DNA of 64,000 nucleotides from Eshraghiella sp045129695 (GCA_045129695.1 JBGVJZ010000037.1:1-64000); one strand, 5' to 3'. Shown: positions 46,184 to 56,134, counted from the first letter of the stretch. The notes: generated by a model from the letters alone, not told the origin. Made by a program: numbers and translations.

Positions 46184-48055
46184 GTGGAAAAGAAACCAAA
46201 AAGTAATGGTGGGGGGATAATTTTTTACCTGATTATTATAGCGATTGTTTTTGTTGTTATTTTTGCAATCAGGCAGAGCACCAAAAATACTGTTGATTAC
46301 ACCAAAGAAGAATTTTTGACCGACCTTGCAGAGGGTGAAATCAAATCGGTCGAATTCATACGTAACAAGGAAGTTCCTACGGGTAAGATCAGAGTCGGAT
46401 TTGTGGATGGGGATACCAAAAAAAAGACTGCGTATGTAAGTGATACCGCGGAAATTGAGAATTTTATTATTGCTTTTAACGAGGCAAATGAGAATGACGA
46501 TACAGATGTTAAATATGAGTATCCGGATGTAACAAGGGAAAATCTTTTTGTTACCACCATTCTGCCGATAATTATTGTTATAATCGGTGTTATTATTATT
46601 TTTGTATTAATGACCCGACAGGCGGGCGGCGGAGGCGCTAATGCCAAGATGATGAATTTTGGAAAGAGCCGTGCACAGCGAATGGATGATAAAGATAATA
46701 AAATTAATTTTAAGAAGGTTGCCGGACTCGTTGAAGAGAAGGAGGAGCTGGAGGAAATTGTTGATTTCCTTAAGAATCCTAAAAAATATATTCAGCTTGG
46801 TGCAAGAATACCAAAGGGCTTGCTGCTTGTAGGCCCTCCGGGAACAGGTAAGACATTGCTTGCAAAGGCTATCGCCGGTGAGGCGGGAGTACCTTTCTTT
46901 AGTATTTCCGGTTCGGATTTTGTTGAGATGTTTGTCGGCGTCGGTGCTTCCAGAGTAAGAGATTTGTTCGACGAAGCCAAGAAGAATGCACCATGTATTA
47001 TTTTTATCGACGAGATTGATGCGGTTGCCAGAAGAAGAGGAACCGGCATGGGCGGCGGACATGACGAAAGAGAGCAGACTCTTAACCAGATGCTGGTAGA
47101 AATGGATGGTTTTGGTGTTAATTCCGGAATTATCGTTATGGCGGCAACCAATAGAGTAGATATTCTTGATCCTGCTATTCTGAGACCGGGAAGATTTGAC
47201 CGTAAGGTTATGGTTGGCAGACCGGATGTAAAGGGTAGAAGGGAGATTCTGGATGTTCATGTAAAGGGCAAACCGGTGGGAGATGATGTTAATCTCGATA
47301 CTGTTGCACAGACTACAGCAGGATTTACCGGTGCGGATTTGGAGAATCTTATGAATGAAGCTGCTATTATTGCGGCCAAAAAGGAAGCCTCATATATCAC
47401 ACAGGAGGATATTAACAAGGCATTTGTAAAGGTCGGAATCGGAGCTGAGAAGAAGAGTAAGGTCATTTCCGACAAGGAAAAACGTATTACTGCATATCAT
47501 GAGGCAGGTCATGCAATTCTGTTCCATGTTCTTCCGGATGTGGGACCTGTGCATACGGTTTCAATTATTCCTACAGGAACAGGCGCTGCGGGTTATACAA
47601 TGCCGCTTCCTGAGAAGGATGAAATGTTTAATACCAAAGGTAAAATGCTGCAGCAGATAGTTGTTGGTCTGGGTGGTCGTGTGGCAGAGGAGATGATATT
47701 CGATGATGTTACAACCGGTGCTTCACAGGATATTAAGCAGTCAACAGCACTTGCAAGAGATATGGTTACCAAATATGGTTTCTCTGAGAAAATTGGACTT
47801 ATCAATTATGAAAGTAATGAAGACGAAGTATTCATAGGAAGAGATTTGGCTCATGCAAGACAGTATGGTGAAGAAATTGCTGCATTAATTGATAATGAAG
47901 TAAAGAGTATTATTGATGAATGTTATGCAAAGGCACGTTCGATTATTACAGAGCATAAAGATGTTCTTGAGAAATGTGCAGATTTACTTCTTGAAAAAGA
48001 GAAAATAACAAGAGAAGAATTTGAAAAGTTGTTTGAAAAAGATAATGTGTGGTAA
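46184..48055 (+). CDS. ftsH: ATP-dependent zinc metalloprotease FtsH
   Basis: 623 residues starting at GTG with a GGGAGG site. There are two N-terminal membrane helices (~12-29 and ~126-146) around an extracytoplasmic loop. The AAA+ domain has Walker A GPPGTGKT (217-224), Walker B CIIFIDEID and an SRH region (NRVDILDPAILRPGRFDRKV). The zinc site is HEAGH (His439, Glu440, His443). It degrades membrane and short-lived cytoplasmic proteins and is required for sporulation in Bacillus. Normal length; last gene of the cluster. Confidence 0.97.
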   Translation: MEKKPKSNGGGIIFYLIIIAIVFVVIFAIRQSTKNTVDYTKEEFLTDLAEGEIKSVEFIRNKEVPTGKIRVGFVDGDTKKKTAYVSDTAEIENFIIAFNEANENDDTDVKYEYPDVTRENLFVTTILPIIIVIIGVIIIFVLMTRQAGGGGANAKMMNFGKSRAQRMDDKDNKINFKKVAGLVEEKEELEEIVDFLKNPKKYIQLGARIPKGLLLVGPPGTGKTLLAKAIAGEAGVPFFSISGSDFVEMFVGVGASRVRDLFDEAKKNAPCIIFIDEIDAVARRRGTGMGGGHDEREQTLNQMLVEMDGFGVNSGIIVMAATNRVDILDPAILRPGRFDRKVMVGRPDVKGRREILDVHVKGKPVGDDVNLDTVAQTTAGFTGADLENLMNEAAIIAAKKEASYITQEDINKAFVKVGIGAEKKSKVISDKEKRITAYHEAGHAILFHVLPDVGPVHTVSIIPTGTGAAGYTMPLPEKDEMFNTKGKMLQQIVVGLGGRVAEEMIFDDVTTGASQDIKQSTALARDMVTKYGFSEKIGLINYESNEDEVFIGRDLAHARQYGEEIAALIDNEVKSIIDECYAKARSIITEHKDVLEKCADLLLEKEKITREEFEKLFEKDNVW

Positions 48056-48202
48056 AGGATAAGGCAAAGTGCATAAAAAAATTTTTAAAAAATGTGCAAG
48101 TTTGTGCACACTTAAGATGGGGATATTGCTATACTTTCATTGTAACCCCCCAATACATTATATAGTTTTACTACACCCCATAAGAAACGAAATACCTTCT
48201 CC

Positions 48203-48233
48203 AAAAAGGACAGCATCGGAAGCTGTCCTTTTT
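48203..48233 (+). terminator. Terminator downstream of ftsH
   Basis: Perfect 12-bp stem AAAAAGGACAGC/GCTGTCCTTTTT with a 7-base loop. The 147 bases between ftsH and the hairpin hold no gene. Confidence 0.88.
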
Positions 48234-48337
48234 ACTTTCCGCTAAAATTAGCTAAAATAAAAAAACACATTGAAACATTATAAAAAAAGCTTTACAATAT
48301 GTGGTAATAGGGTATTAAGATATGGAGAGTTTTTGGA

Positions 48338-50443
48338 ATGGAAATAATTAAGAATTTTGAAAATTTGGATTCTTTTGAAAAGACCTATATGTACCTGTTT
48401 AATACAAAGCCGGTACTTAATGCCAGAGGTCTTTTTCATGATGCAACAGAGCAGTTTCGCATACCTTGTGAACCGGACAAGAATAGTGAAGTAACTTTAA
48501 AGTTTCGAACTGTTCATTATAATGTTGATAAAATAATTGTATGTGTTAATGGTGTACGTCATACTATGAAAAAGACCAGCAGGGACAGGTATTTTGATTA
48601 CTATACAATTACACTTCCTGTTGGCGAGGATAAAATATATTATTATTTTGAAATTATTCTTGGTAATACTGTTCTTTATTTTAACCAGCTTGGTGCAAGA
48701 AATGACCTGAATGAATATTATAATTTTGTAATTATTCCGGGGTTCAAGACTCCTGACTGGGTAAGGGGTGCAGTTATTTACCAGATTTATGTTGACCGTT
48801 TTTATAACGGAGATACAAGCAATGATGTGGTAAACAGAGAATACTCATATATAGGGGATTATGTCAATCATGTTGATAACTGGGATAAATATCCTGCATC
48901 AATGGGTGTAAGAGAATTTTATGGCGGTGACTTGGAGGGCGTAATACAGAAGCTCGATTATCTTAAGGAATTGGGTATTCAGTGTATTTATTTTAATCCT
49001 CTTTTTGTATCTCCATCCAACCATAAATATGACATTCAGGATTATGATTATATTGACCCTCATTTCGGAAAGATTGTTTCGGATGGCGGAGAACCACTTG
49101 CAGAGGGAGATTATGATAATATCAATGCTTCCAAATATATTAAGCGTGTAACGGATTTGGCAAACCTTGAGGCCAGTAATGAACTTTTTGCACATCTTGT
49201 TGAGGAGGCTCATAAGAGAGATATTAAAGTAATTATTGATGGTGTTTTTAACCACTGTGGTTCATTTAATAAGTGGCTGGACAGAGAACGAATCTATGAG
49301 GGAAGTGCTGATTTTGAAAAAGGTGCTTTCGTGTCTGCCGATAGTCCGTACAGAGATTTCTTTCAGTTTAATGACCGGAATGCATGGCCTTATAACTGGA
49401 CTTATAATGGCTGGTGGGGGCATGATACTCTTCCAAAGCTTAATTATGAAGGCTCTAAGAAATTAGAAGAATATATACTTAATATAGGCAGAAAATGGGT
49501 TTCACCGCCATATAATGTGGATGGTTGGAGACTTGATGTTGCTGCTGATCTTGGATTTAGCGAGGAATATAATCATGAGTTCTGGAAGAAGTTCAGAGCT
49601 GCGGTTAAGGAAGCTAATCCTAATGCAGTTATTCTTGCAGAACACTACGGAGATTGTAATGCATGGCTTCAGGGTGATGAGTGGGATACCATTATGAACT
49701 ATGATGCTTTTATGGAGCCTATAACATGGTTCCTGACAGGTATGGAGAAACACAGTGATTCCTTTAACCAGGACAAAGTTGGTAATCCTTCATATTTCTT
49801 TGATTCGATGAGACATAATATGTCGAGAATGGGAGGCTCACCAACCAGTATTGCAATGAATGAGTTATCTAATCATGACCATTCAAGATTCTTAACAAGA
49901 ACTAACAGAACCGTGGGAAGAACAGCATCGAGAGGACCGAGAGCCGCAGAAGAGAATGTGGATAAGGCAGTATTTAAAGAAGCTGTTGTTATTCAGATGA
50001 CATGGCCCGGTGCACCTACACTGTATTACGGAGATGAAGCCGGTGTATGTGGATGGACTGATCCTGATAACAGAAGAACATATCCATGGGGACATGAGGA
50101 TATGGATTTGATTAATTTCCATAAGGCTGTTATAGATATACACAAGCGTATTCCTGCACTTAATACGGGCTCATACAAAAGTCTGTATGGTGACTATAAT
50201 GTAATTGCATATGGTCGTTTTACAAGAGACAGCAAGGCTATTACGATTATTAATAATAATGACACGGAAAGAACCGTTTTCATCAATGTATGGGAATGCG
50301 GAGTAGGTGAAAATGAGATCCTTAAACAGGTAATTCTGACTAACAGGGATGGCTTTGAAGTTGACTGTGGAGAGTACAGTAATCTGGATGGTAAACTCAA
50401 AATTACACTGCCTCCTCTTTCAGGAACAATTTTAGCATGTTAA
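48338..50443 (+). CDS. GH13 alpha-glucan hydrolase (neopullulanase/cyclomaltodextrinase-like)
   Basis: 701 residues. An N-terminal beta-sandwich (~1-135) is followed by the GH13 barrel: VIYQIYVDRFYNGD, VIIDGVFNHCG, GWRLDVAAD (nucleophile Asp400), ILAEHYGD (acid Glu435) and ELSNHDHSR (Asp514); the C-terminal beta domain ends in PPLSGTILAC. All catalytic residues are present. No signal peptide, so it acts in the cytoplasm on imported malto-oligosaccharides or glycogen. The subfamily cannot be fixed by eye. Single-gene unit. Confidence 0.9.
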   Translation: MEIIKNFENLDSFEKTYMYLFNTKPVLNARGLFHDATEQFRIPCEPDKNSEVTLKFRTVHYNVDKIIVCVNGVRHTMKKTSRDRYFDYYTITLPVGEDKIYYYFEIILGNTVLYFNQLGARNDLNEYYNFVIIPGFKTPDWVRGAVIYQIYVDRFYNGDTSNDVVNREYSYIGDYVNHVDNWDKYPASMGVREFYGGDLEGVIQKLDYLKELGIQCIYFNPLFVSPSNHKYDIQDYDYIDPHFGKIVSDGGEPLAEGDYDNINASKYIKRVTDLANLEASNELFAHLVEEAHKRDIKVIIDGVFNHCGSFNKWLDRERIYEGSADFEKGAFVSADSPYRDFFQFNDRNAWPYNWTYNGWWGHDTLPKLNYEGSKKLEEYILNIGRKWVSPPYNVDGWRLDVAADLGFSEEYNHEFWKKFRAAVKEANPNAVILAEHYGDCNAWLQGDEWDTIMNYDAFMEPITWFLTGMEKHSDSFNQDKVGNPSYFFDSMRHNMSRMGGSPTSIAMNELSNHDHSRFLTRTNRTVGRTASRGPRAAEENVDKAVFKEAVVIQMTWPGAPTLYYGDEAGVCGWTDPDNRRTYPWGHEDMDLINFHKAVIDIHKRIPALNTGSYKSLYGDYNVIAYGRFTRDSKAITIINNNDTERTVFINVWECGVGENEILKQVILTNRDGFEVDCGEYSNLDGKLKITLPPLSGTILAC

Positions 50444-50454
50444 ATATCTAACAC

Positions 50455-50484
50455 TTGCGAAAAACCCTTAAAATTTGATATAAT
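50455..50484 (+). promoter_or_regulatory. Promoter of the TetR-headed cluster
   Basis: TTGCGA and TATAAT separated by 18 bases, 43 bases before the TetR start codon. Confidence 0.6.
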
Positions 50485-50527
50485 TAATTATCTGTGGGAC
50501 ACTTGCAGATAGTTTGAAGGGTATGCT

Positions 50528-51085
50528 ATGGAACAGATTAAAGAACTAACCAAACGCCTGATTGCAAACAGTTTTAAGGAACTGATGCAGCAGATGCCGT
50601 TTGAAAAAATTACAATCAAGACCATTACCGACCACGCGAATGTAATCCGCCCTACATTTTATAATCATTTTCATGACAAATACGAACTGGTGGAATGGAT
50701 TGTAAAGACGGAGATTATTGATAAGACGCAGGTGGCAATCGGTGAAGGAAGTGCCAGAGGGGTAATACGGGTACTTTTTTCAGGTTTTGTTGAGGATAGG
50801 GATTATTACCGGAAGGCATTTGAAATCGGCGGTCAAAACGGCTTTGTGGATACACTTGAGAAGCTTTTTACGGAAATGTTTGCATCCATCATCAAAGAAG
50901 ATGCATGTGGTAACGCACTTCTCAGTAAGGAGGCTCTTGCAAGATATTACGCCAGTGGAGTTATCAGTCTGATTCGTCTGGAGGTATACCGGACAGAAGA
51001 AGTTGAACTTGAAGAAGTAATAGACACATACAGATTTCTTATGCAGCATACCATATTTGATTTGATAGATGTCAAGACAGAATAG
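50528..51085 (+). CDS. TetR/AcrR-family regulator
   Basis: 185 residues with an N-terminal TetR helix-turn-helix (LIANSFKELMQQMPFEKITI, KTITDHANVIRPTFYNHFHD, KYELVEWIV). The C-terminal ligand domain (FRKAFEIGGQNGFVDTLEKLF-like helices) resembles the DhaS subgroup. It stands at the head of the acyl-chain cluster but is closed by its own strong terminator, so it may regulate the genes downstream in trans. The ligand is unknown; an acyl-CoA or lipid would fit the setting. Confidence 0.85.
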   Translation: MEQIKELTKRLIANSFKELMQQMPFEKITIKTITDHANVIRPTFYNHFHDKYELVEWIVKTEIIDKTQVAIGEGSARGVIRVLFSGFVEDRDYYRKAFEIGGQNGFVDTLEKLFTEMFASIIKEDACGNALLSKEALARYYASGVISLIRLEVYRTEEVELEEVIDTYRFLMQHTIFDLIDVKTE

Positions 51086-51120
51086 CGACTACATTTTTTG
51101 CAAAATGTAGTCGCTTTTTA
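51085..51120 (+). terminator. Terminator after the TetR gene
   Basis: Perfect 13-bp stem GCGACTACATTTT/AAAATGTAGTCGC with a 4-base loop, followed by a T-run. Confidence 0.92.
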
Positions 51121-51221
51121 CATTTTTCTCATTTTGTATATGGTTTGAAAAATAAATTTTTTGTAGAATGACATTTGGATTATTGTATTAAAGTATACAG
51201 TTGAAAGGTTTGTATCAGATA

Positions 51222-51806
51222 ATGAACTGGGTAATTGTTTTTCTTGTCTGCTTTGGTCTGGCTTTTGATGTTTTTTCCATAGCAGTGTCCCAGGGCTCAG
51301 TGCTTGGGACTGTAAAATGCAGAAGACTTATTATTATGTGCCTCATAGTGTGTGCATGGCAGCTGATTGCCACTGCAATTGGATACGGTATTGCTTCATT
51401 AGCTAAAATTGACCAATATAATGATGATGTGCGTGGTGTTTGGAGTCTGGTATCAGCTACAATTTTTATTGCCTCAGGTGGTATTAAGATATTTCTTGTA
51501 CAGCGCAGAAAGGCAGTTCCCGAGGTGTGCTCAGATATTGAATTCCGCAGAATCTGTGGTATTGCAGCGTCCACAAGCATATATACATTGTTTGTGGCAA
51601 TGGGGTGCGGTTTACTTATGCTGGAGCTTATCAGTATAGGTGCTGCTATTTGCGTACTTACTGTTGGAATTGTTATTGCAGGAGTTTTTGTAGGATACAG
51701 AAACGGCGAACTGGATAAGAAGATGTACTGGACAGGCGGAGTATTTTTAATAGCTGCAGGAACAGTTGTGGCAGTGGAATACTTTACAAAAGTAATTGGC
51801 GGATAA
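51222..51806 (+). CDS. Six-helix membrane protein, MntP-like
   Basis: About 194 residues with six predicted transmembrane helices arranged as two groups of three (approx. 3-22, 35-55, 66-86, 103-123, 130-150, 165-188). FGLAFDVFSIAVSQGSVLG resembles the first helix of MntP/YebN manganese exporters (ALDAFAVSIA) and GCGLLMLE may be its counterpart in the second half. Start choice is uncertain: the ATG at 51222 is 13 bases after AAAGG, and a TTG at 51201 is possible. It lies 11 bases before the first acyltransferase gene and may be a transporter for this pathway. Confidence 0.6.
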   Translation: MNWVIVFLVCFGLAFDVFSIAVSQGSVLGTVKCRRLIIMCLIVCAWQLIATAIGYGIASLAKIDQYNDDVRGVWSLVSATIFIASGGIKIFLVQRRKAVPEVCSDIEFRRICGIAASTSIYTLFVAMGCGLLMLELISIGAAICVLTVGIVIAGVFVGYRNGELDKKMYWTGGVFLIAAGTVVAVEYFTKVIGG

Positions 51807-51817
51807 GGACAGACAAA

Positions 51818-52459
51818 ATGAAAGAGAAAATACTAAGGGCAATTGCCAGATTTGGAAGATGCCTTATGAAGGCCTTTGTATATATAGCATACAGACCTAA
51901 GATAAGATATACAGCACCTGACAGGAAAAATTGTAATTTTGGGGAACCTGTGATTTTTGTCGGAAATCATACGAGTCATATGGATGGCGTAATGAGCGCT
52001 ATGATTTTTGACAGATGTAAGGCATACATATTGGTTGCGAAGGATTGGTATGAAAAACCTAAGATAAATTGGTATTTAAGAAATAATCTCTGCATACCTA
52101 TGGATAGATTCAATGTTGATACGGCATGGCTTAGACAGACTAAGGATGCGCTCAAGGCAGGCAATTCCATTATCATTTATCCGGAGGGGAAGACCGGCAA
52201 GGAAGCTGAGCCCGGAGAGTTTAAATCAGGTTTTATTATGTTGTCAATGCTGACCGGAGCGAAAATAGTTCCTTTTGCTACAGGTGAGGATTATCATATG
52301 TTCTTCGGAAGAAGACAGAGAGTATTGGTGGAAGAACCAATGGAGTTAACAGCTGAGGGTAAATGTATGAATCCTAAATATCTGGAGGATGAAAGTGAAC
52401 GCTTCAGACAGGCTGTTATTAATTTACAAAATAAACTGAAACAAGAAAGGAAGAAATAA
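51818..52459 (+). CDS. PlsC-family 1-acylglycerol-3-phosphate acyltransferase-like protein (A)
   Basis: 213 residues. The catalytic HxxxxD is His51-Asp56 (VGNHTSHMDGVM) and the acceptor motif is IIYPEGKTGKE. A short hydrophobic N-terminus may anchor it to the membrane. PlsC enzymes esterify an acyl group onto a lipid or sugar acceptor. The ACP gene follows one base later, which suggests it draws acyl groups from an ACP. One of two different PlsC proteins in this cluster; housekeeping phospholipid synthesis alone would not need both here. Confidence 0.85.
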   Translation: MKEKILRAIARFGRCLMKAFVYIAYRPKIRYTAPDRKNCNFGEPVIFVGNHTSHMDGVMSAMIFDRCKAYILVAKDWYEKPKINWYLRNNLCIPMDRFNVDTAWLRQTKDALKAGNSIIIYPEGKTGKEAEPGEFKSGFIMLSMLTGAKIVPFATGEDYHMFFGRRQRVLVEEPMELTAEGKCMNPKYLEDESERFRQAVINLQNKLKQERKK

Positions 52460-52460
52460 A

Positions 52461-52694
52461 ATGATTTTTGACAAGCTTTTAGAAATTTTTGCAAATGTTA
52501 TCCCGGAGGTGGATACAAATGAAATTCATGAAGACAGCAGTCTTGTTGAGGATTTAGGATTAAATTCCCTTACAATGATGCTTCTTGCAGTTTCTATTGA
52601 AGAAGAATACGACATTAAATTTGATGAACTCCCTAATCTGGATACAGTCGGAGCAGTTCGTGACTACATAGCTGAAAAAACAGGATTGGAATAA
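52461..52694 (+). CDS. Acyl carrier protein (A)
   Basis: 77 residues, acidic four-helix carrier with the phosphopantetheine Ser36 in DLGLNSLTMM. LGLNSL in place of LGADSL (Asn for Asp before Ser) and a downstream EEEYDIKFDE mark it as a specialised ACP and not the housekeeping AcpP. It is tightly packed between acyltransferase A and the flavodoxin-like reductase. Confidence 0.9.
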   Translation: MIFDKLLEIFANVIPEVDTNEIHEDSSLVEDLGLNSLTMMLLAVSIEEEYDIKFDELPNLDTVGAVRDYIAEKTGLE

Positions 52695-52717
52695 AACTCT
52701 CTTATAAGGAGAATGAC

Positions 52718-53431
52718 ATGAAGACATTAATAATTAACGGAAGCCTTAGAAATGAAAGCCGTTCCATGATGGTTGCCGAGAACTTTGTGGAAGGGATTAA
52801 GAATGCAACCGATACTGAGGTAGAGGTTATTGAACTTTCTAAAATGAAGATAGAGCACTGCAGGGGATGTTTCTGTTGCTGGAAGGTAACTCCGGGTAAA
52901 TGTGCAATCAGGGATGATATGGATTATATCAATCAGAAGATTTTGGAAAGCGATAATATCGTTCTGGTGTTTCCATTGTATTTCTACGGAATAGGCTCCA
53001 AGATGAAGACCATGATTGACAGATTGCTGCCTTTCAAATATCCATATAACGGCAGACTGGCAACTGAGGAGAAATTAAGTATTCTGGATTTCAGGCCGAC
53101 TGTTAAGGATAAGAATTACATAATAGTGTCTTCTTGTGCCCATGCTTCAACAGATTATGTGTTTGAAGCTGTAAAAATGGAATTTGACTTAATATTCGGC
53201 AAGGGTGGATATACATCAATTCTCTGTCCGCAGGGAGAGATACTTCTGCTTGAACAGATGCATGCAATTCTTAATGCATATCTGGCTAAGGTTAAGAAAG
53301 CGGGAGAAGAGTTTGGCAACAATGGATTTTTAAGCGAAGAAACACATGCTAAGGTATGTGCTCCGCTTGTTCCGCCACGTGCAGTTGAGAAAATGATGAC
53401 GGGTTATTGGCAAAGTTTTCTCAAAGAATAG
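52718..53431 (+). CDS. Flavodoxin-fold NAD(P)H-dependent FMN reductase
   Basis: 237 residues. The FMN phosphate loop region is INGSLRNESRSMMVAENFV, followed by CRGCFCCWKVTPGKC, the Cys-rich segment typical of this reductase family, and VFPLYFYGIGSKMKTMIDR. The C-terminal ~90 residues are less conserved. It may supply reducing power for a double-bond reduction or desaturation step in the acyl pathway, since no classical enoyl reductase is present; this is inference. It lies between ACP (A) and PlsC (B). Confidence 0.82.
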   Translation: MKTLIINGSLRNESRSMMVAENFVEGIKNATDTEVEVIELSKMKIEHCRGCFCCWKVTPGKCAIRDDMDYINQKILESDNIVLVFPLYFYGIGSKMKTMIDRLLPFKYPYNGRLATEEKLSILDFRPTVKDKNYIIVSSCAHASTDYVFEAVKMEFDLIFGKGGYTSILCPQGEILLLEQMHAILNAYLAKVKKAGEEFGNNGFLSEETHAKVCAPLVPPRAVEKMMTGYWQSFLKE

Positions 53432-53457
53432 AGAAATAACCGGGGAAGTAGCAGATA

Positions 53458-54192
53458 ATGAAAACTAAGTTATGGAAATTTTATCTTGTGGCACTATCGA
53501 GTCCGTATTTCATACTTCATATGTTGCATAAATTTGCAAAATTTGAAAAGCATCCTGAACAATACAGTGAGTTGGACAGATACAGACAGGCTCAGTGGAT
53601 TATGGAGCATTGGAGAAAACGTTCAAGAACTACGACAAAAGTATACGGTCTTGAGAATTTGCCTAAAGAGGGTGGGTACATAATGTATTCCAATCATCAG
53701 GGAAAATATGATGCATTGGGAATTTTACTTTATCATGATGAACCATGCCGTATACTCATGGAGAAAAAACAGTCTCAGAGAATAGTTGCCAAACAGGTAA
53801 TTGACCTTGTTGAAGGAAAAAGACTTGATTTTGAGAATCCGAAGGAACAGCTTAAGGTTCTTGGACAGATAGCCGGGGAGGTTGCTGATGGTAAGAGATA
53901 CCTTATATTTCCGGAGGGTGGCTATAATGATAATAAAAATACATTACAGAAATTTAATGCGGGATGTTTCAGGTGTTCAATTGATTCCAAAACGCCGATT
54001 GTGCCTGTAACAATTATTGATTCCTATAAGGCATTAAATGGTAACAGCCTGAAGCCCTGTGAAACATATGTATATTTTCTTCCTCCGATTCCATATAGTG
54101 AATATGGAAGCATGAAGAAGACGGAAATAAGTGATATGGTAAAACAGAGGATTCAGGATAAACTTGACCTTGAATTAGGAAAGAGAGCATAG
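53458..54192 (+). CDS. PlsC-family acyltransferase-like protein (B)
   Basis: 244 residues with HxxxxD at His80-Asp85 (MYSNHQGKYDALG) and LIFPEGGYNDN. The ~60-residue N-terminus is longer than in PlsC (A), and the two share little outside the motifs, so they are not recent duplicates. The ligase gene begins 1 base after the stop. It probably transfers the finished chain, or a second chain, to an acceptor at the membrane. Confidence 0.85.
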   Translation: MKTKLWKFYLVALSSPYFILHMLHKFAKFEKHPEQYSELDRYRQAQWIMEHWRKRSRTTTKVYGLENLPKEGGYIMYSNHQGKYDALGILLYHDEPCRILMEKKQSQRIVAKQVIDLVEGKRLDFENPKEQLKVLGQIAGEVADGKRYLIFPEGGYNDNKNTLQKFNAGCFRCSIDSKTPIVPVTIIDSYKALNGNSLKPCETYVYFLPPIPYSEYGSMKKTEISDMVKQRIQDKLDLELGKRA

Positions 54193-54193
54193 A

Positions 54194-55714
54194 ATGATTA
54201 CATATTCATCAGAACAGAAAGATTATTTTGAACAGCTTCTTAAACCTGAGGATTTAGAGAAGCTTCCGTTATATGAGACGTATTGTGAGCTGCTGGAAAA
54301 TTGTAAAAAGAACTTCTCAGAATGTCCTGCAATAAGTGATTTGACACACACAATTAATTATGGCGAACTGTATGAACGCATTGCTCACAGAAGAGCTTTT
54401 CTATATGAGCAAGGCTTTCAGAAGGGTGACATAATTGCAGTTCTTTCGCCAAACTGTATGGCAGCAATGGAGCTTTATATGGCAATACCAACAGGTGGTT
54501 TTACCGTAATTATGCTTCCGGCGTTGGAAAACGCACTTAATGAAGAAATATTGGAAAAATTAATTAATAAATTTGATATTAAGGGATTGTTTATACATTC
54601 CATGTTCGAAGATATTGAGAAAAACCGGCACACCCGGGTTTTCTCACTGGAGGACACTTCAGATGATTTAGGCGGGATGGCAGATGTCAGTCCTGATGAT
54701 ACAGCAGTTATTTGTTTCTCAGTTAATAATGACCCTTCCAATCCATATGGTGTAATGCTTTCTCATAAATCAATTATGAGAGCGGCACATAATGGGTTAT
54801 TCATACCGGGTCAGCCGTTTAAGCAGAGGACAATCGCAATACTTCCTCTGTCCCATGTTTTTGGTGCAATAAGGGGACTTCTGACATGTATTTATACAGG
54901 TGCTCTTGTATATGCGTGTGAGGATATGAGTAATATTGTGTTTGATATACCTAAAATGAAACCAACCATTCTTACTTTGGTTCCCGGACTTGCTGAAACC
55001 GTTCTTGCAGTTGCAAGAATCAAGGGTAAGGAATTCCTGGAAGGAATTGAGACAATTATCTGTGGTGGTGCATATGTCCAGCCCAAACTTATTAAACAGG
55101 CGGAAAATGCAGGAATCACACTGTTCGCCGGATATGGAATGACTGAAGCAGCAGGAATGATTTCGGGTAACGTTGACAATTCAACCGTACCTGATTCTAT
55201 CGGTAAGATCTATCCCGGAACAGAGGTCAGAATTGTTGATGGCGAGATTCAGGTAAAAGGTGATGTGGTTATGAAGGGATATTATAAGGATCCTGAGAGA
55301 ACCGCAGAGGTGTTTACAGATGATGGCTGGCTAAAGACAGGTGACCTTGGTGAGTTTGATGACAATGGTTATTTACATATTTCAGGGTTAAGGAAGAATC
55401 TTATTATTCTTCCGAATGGTGAGAACATTTCACCTGAGGAGCTTGAAAATGTCTTTGGTAGCATAGAGGGAATTAAGGATTGCATAATCAAAGAAGGTGA
55501 CTTAAGAGGAAGACCTCTCATTGAGATTGTGGTTAATCCTGATATGGATTTTTACAAAGATACTGAGGCTGCGGATATTGAGAAAGACCTTAAGGCAAGG
55601 GTTAAAGCTAAGAGTGCCGAACTTCCTTCATACAAAGGTGTTTCCAAAACAACCGTATCCTATGAACCGTTAGACCATACGGTTCAGGACAGACTGTTCA
55701 AAATTGAATGGTAG
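54194..55714 (+). CDS. ANL-superfamily AMP-dependent acyl-ACP/CoA ligase
   Basis: 506 residues with the adenylation fold: LSPNCMAAMELYMAIPTGGF, the A5 motif FAGYGMTEAAG, the A7 motif GWLKTGDLGEFDDNGYLHIS and the A8 hinge GLRKNLIILPNGENISPEE. The phosphate-binding loop is degenerate (CFSVNNDPSNPYGVMLSHKS in place of TSGTTGxPKGV), so activity may be reduced or its mode altered. The catalytic Lys is probably in RLFKIEW at the C-terminus. It is likely to load a starter acid onto ACP (B), whose gene follows. Confidence 0.85.
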   Translation: MITYSSEQKDYFEQLLKPEDLEKLPLYETYCELLENCKKNFSECPAISDLTHTINYGELYERIAHRRAFLYEQGFQKGDIIAVLSPNCMAAMELYMAIPTGGFTVIMLPALENALNEEILEKLINKFDIKGLFIHSMFEDIEKNRHTRVFSLEDTSDDLGGMADVSPDDTAVICFSVNNDPSNPYGVMLSHKSIMRAAHNGLFIPGQPFKQRTIAILPLSHVFGAIRGLLTCIYTGALVYACEDMSNIVFDIPKMKPTILTLVPGLAETVLAVARIKGKEFLEGIETIICGGAYVQPKLIKQAENAGITLFAGYGMTEAAGMISGNVDNSTVPDSIGKIYPGTEVRIVDGEIQVKGDVVMKGYYKDPERTAEVFTDDGWLKTGDLGEFDDNGYLHISGLRKNLIILPNGENISPEELENVFGSIEGIKDCIIKEGDLRGRPLIEIVVNPDMDFYKDTEAADIEKDLKARVKAKSAELPSYKGVSKTTVSYEPLDHTVQDRLFKIEW

Positions 55715-55768
55715 AAACAGTGATTTCACTGATCTATATATACTTTAATTAATAAGGAGAATATTACA

Positions 55769-56023
55769 ATGGATGCAAAACAGACAGAAATAGCAGAGAA
55801 GATTAAAGGAATCCTTGTTGAGAACTTAAGAATTCCTGCTGAAGAACTTGATTATGAAATCGAACTTTTCGGTGACGGAATTGGTCTTGATTCAATTGAT
55901 TCACTTGAAATCATTGCCGGAATTGATCAGGAATTTGGTGTACAGATGACCGGTGTTGCTAAAGAGAACTTCTACAACATTGAAGCGCTCAGCAAATATG
56001 TTATGGAGCATTTGGAAGCCTAA
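55769..56023 (+). CDS. Acyl carrier protein (B)
   Basis: 84 residues with the carrier motif GLDSIDSLEI (Ser42). ELFGDGIGLDSIDSLE is characteristic of ACPs in aryl-polyene and other specialised type II systems, not of AcpP. AGGAG precedes the ATG. A 111-bp gap then separates it from the ketosynthase gene; I see no terminator there, only AT-rich DNA and a short ATGCCCCTC repeat-like hairpin. Confidence 0.9.
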   Translation: MDAKQTEIAEKIKGILVENLRIPAEELDYEIELFGDGIGLDSIDSLEIIAGIDQEFGVQMTGVAKENFYNIEALSKYVMEHLEA

Positions 56024-56134
56024 TTTTAGGCCTCCATGCTTTATGCATTAATACGAAACTATTATTTAAGAATATTTTAGAGATGTCTAAGGGGCATATG
56101 CCCCTCACAGGCATTATGATAAGAGGTAAGTATA

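Noticed and set aside
46607..47260. Long open frame (217 codons) on the minus strand opposite ftsH
   Set aside because: It lies fully inside the strongly conserved ftsH coding region, has no ribosome-binding site and no recognisable domain; a shadow frame.
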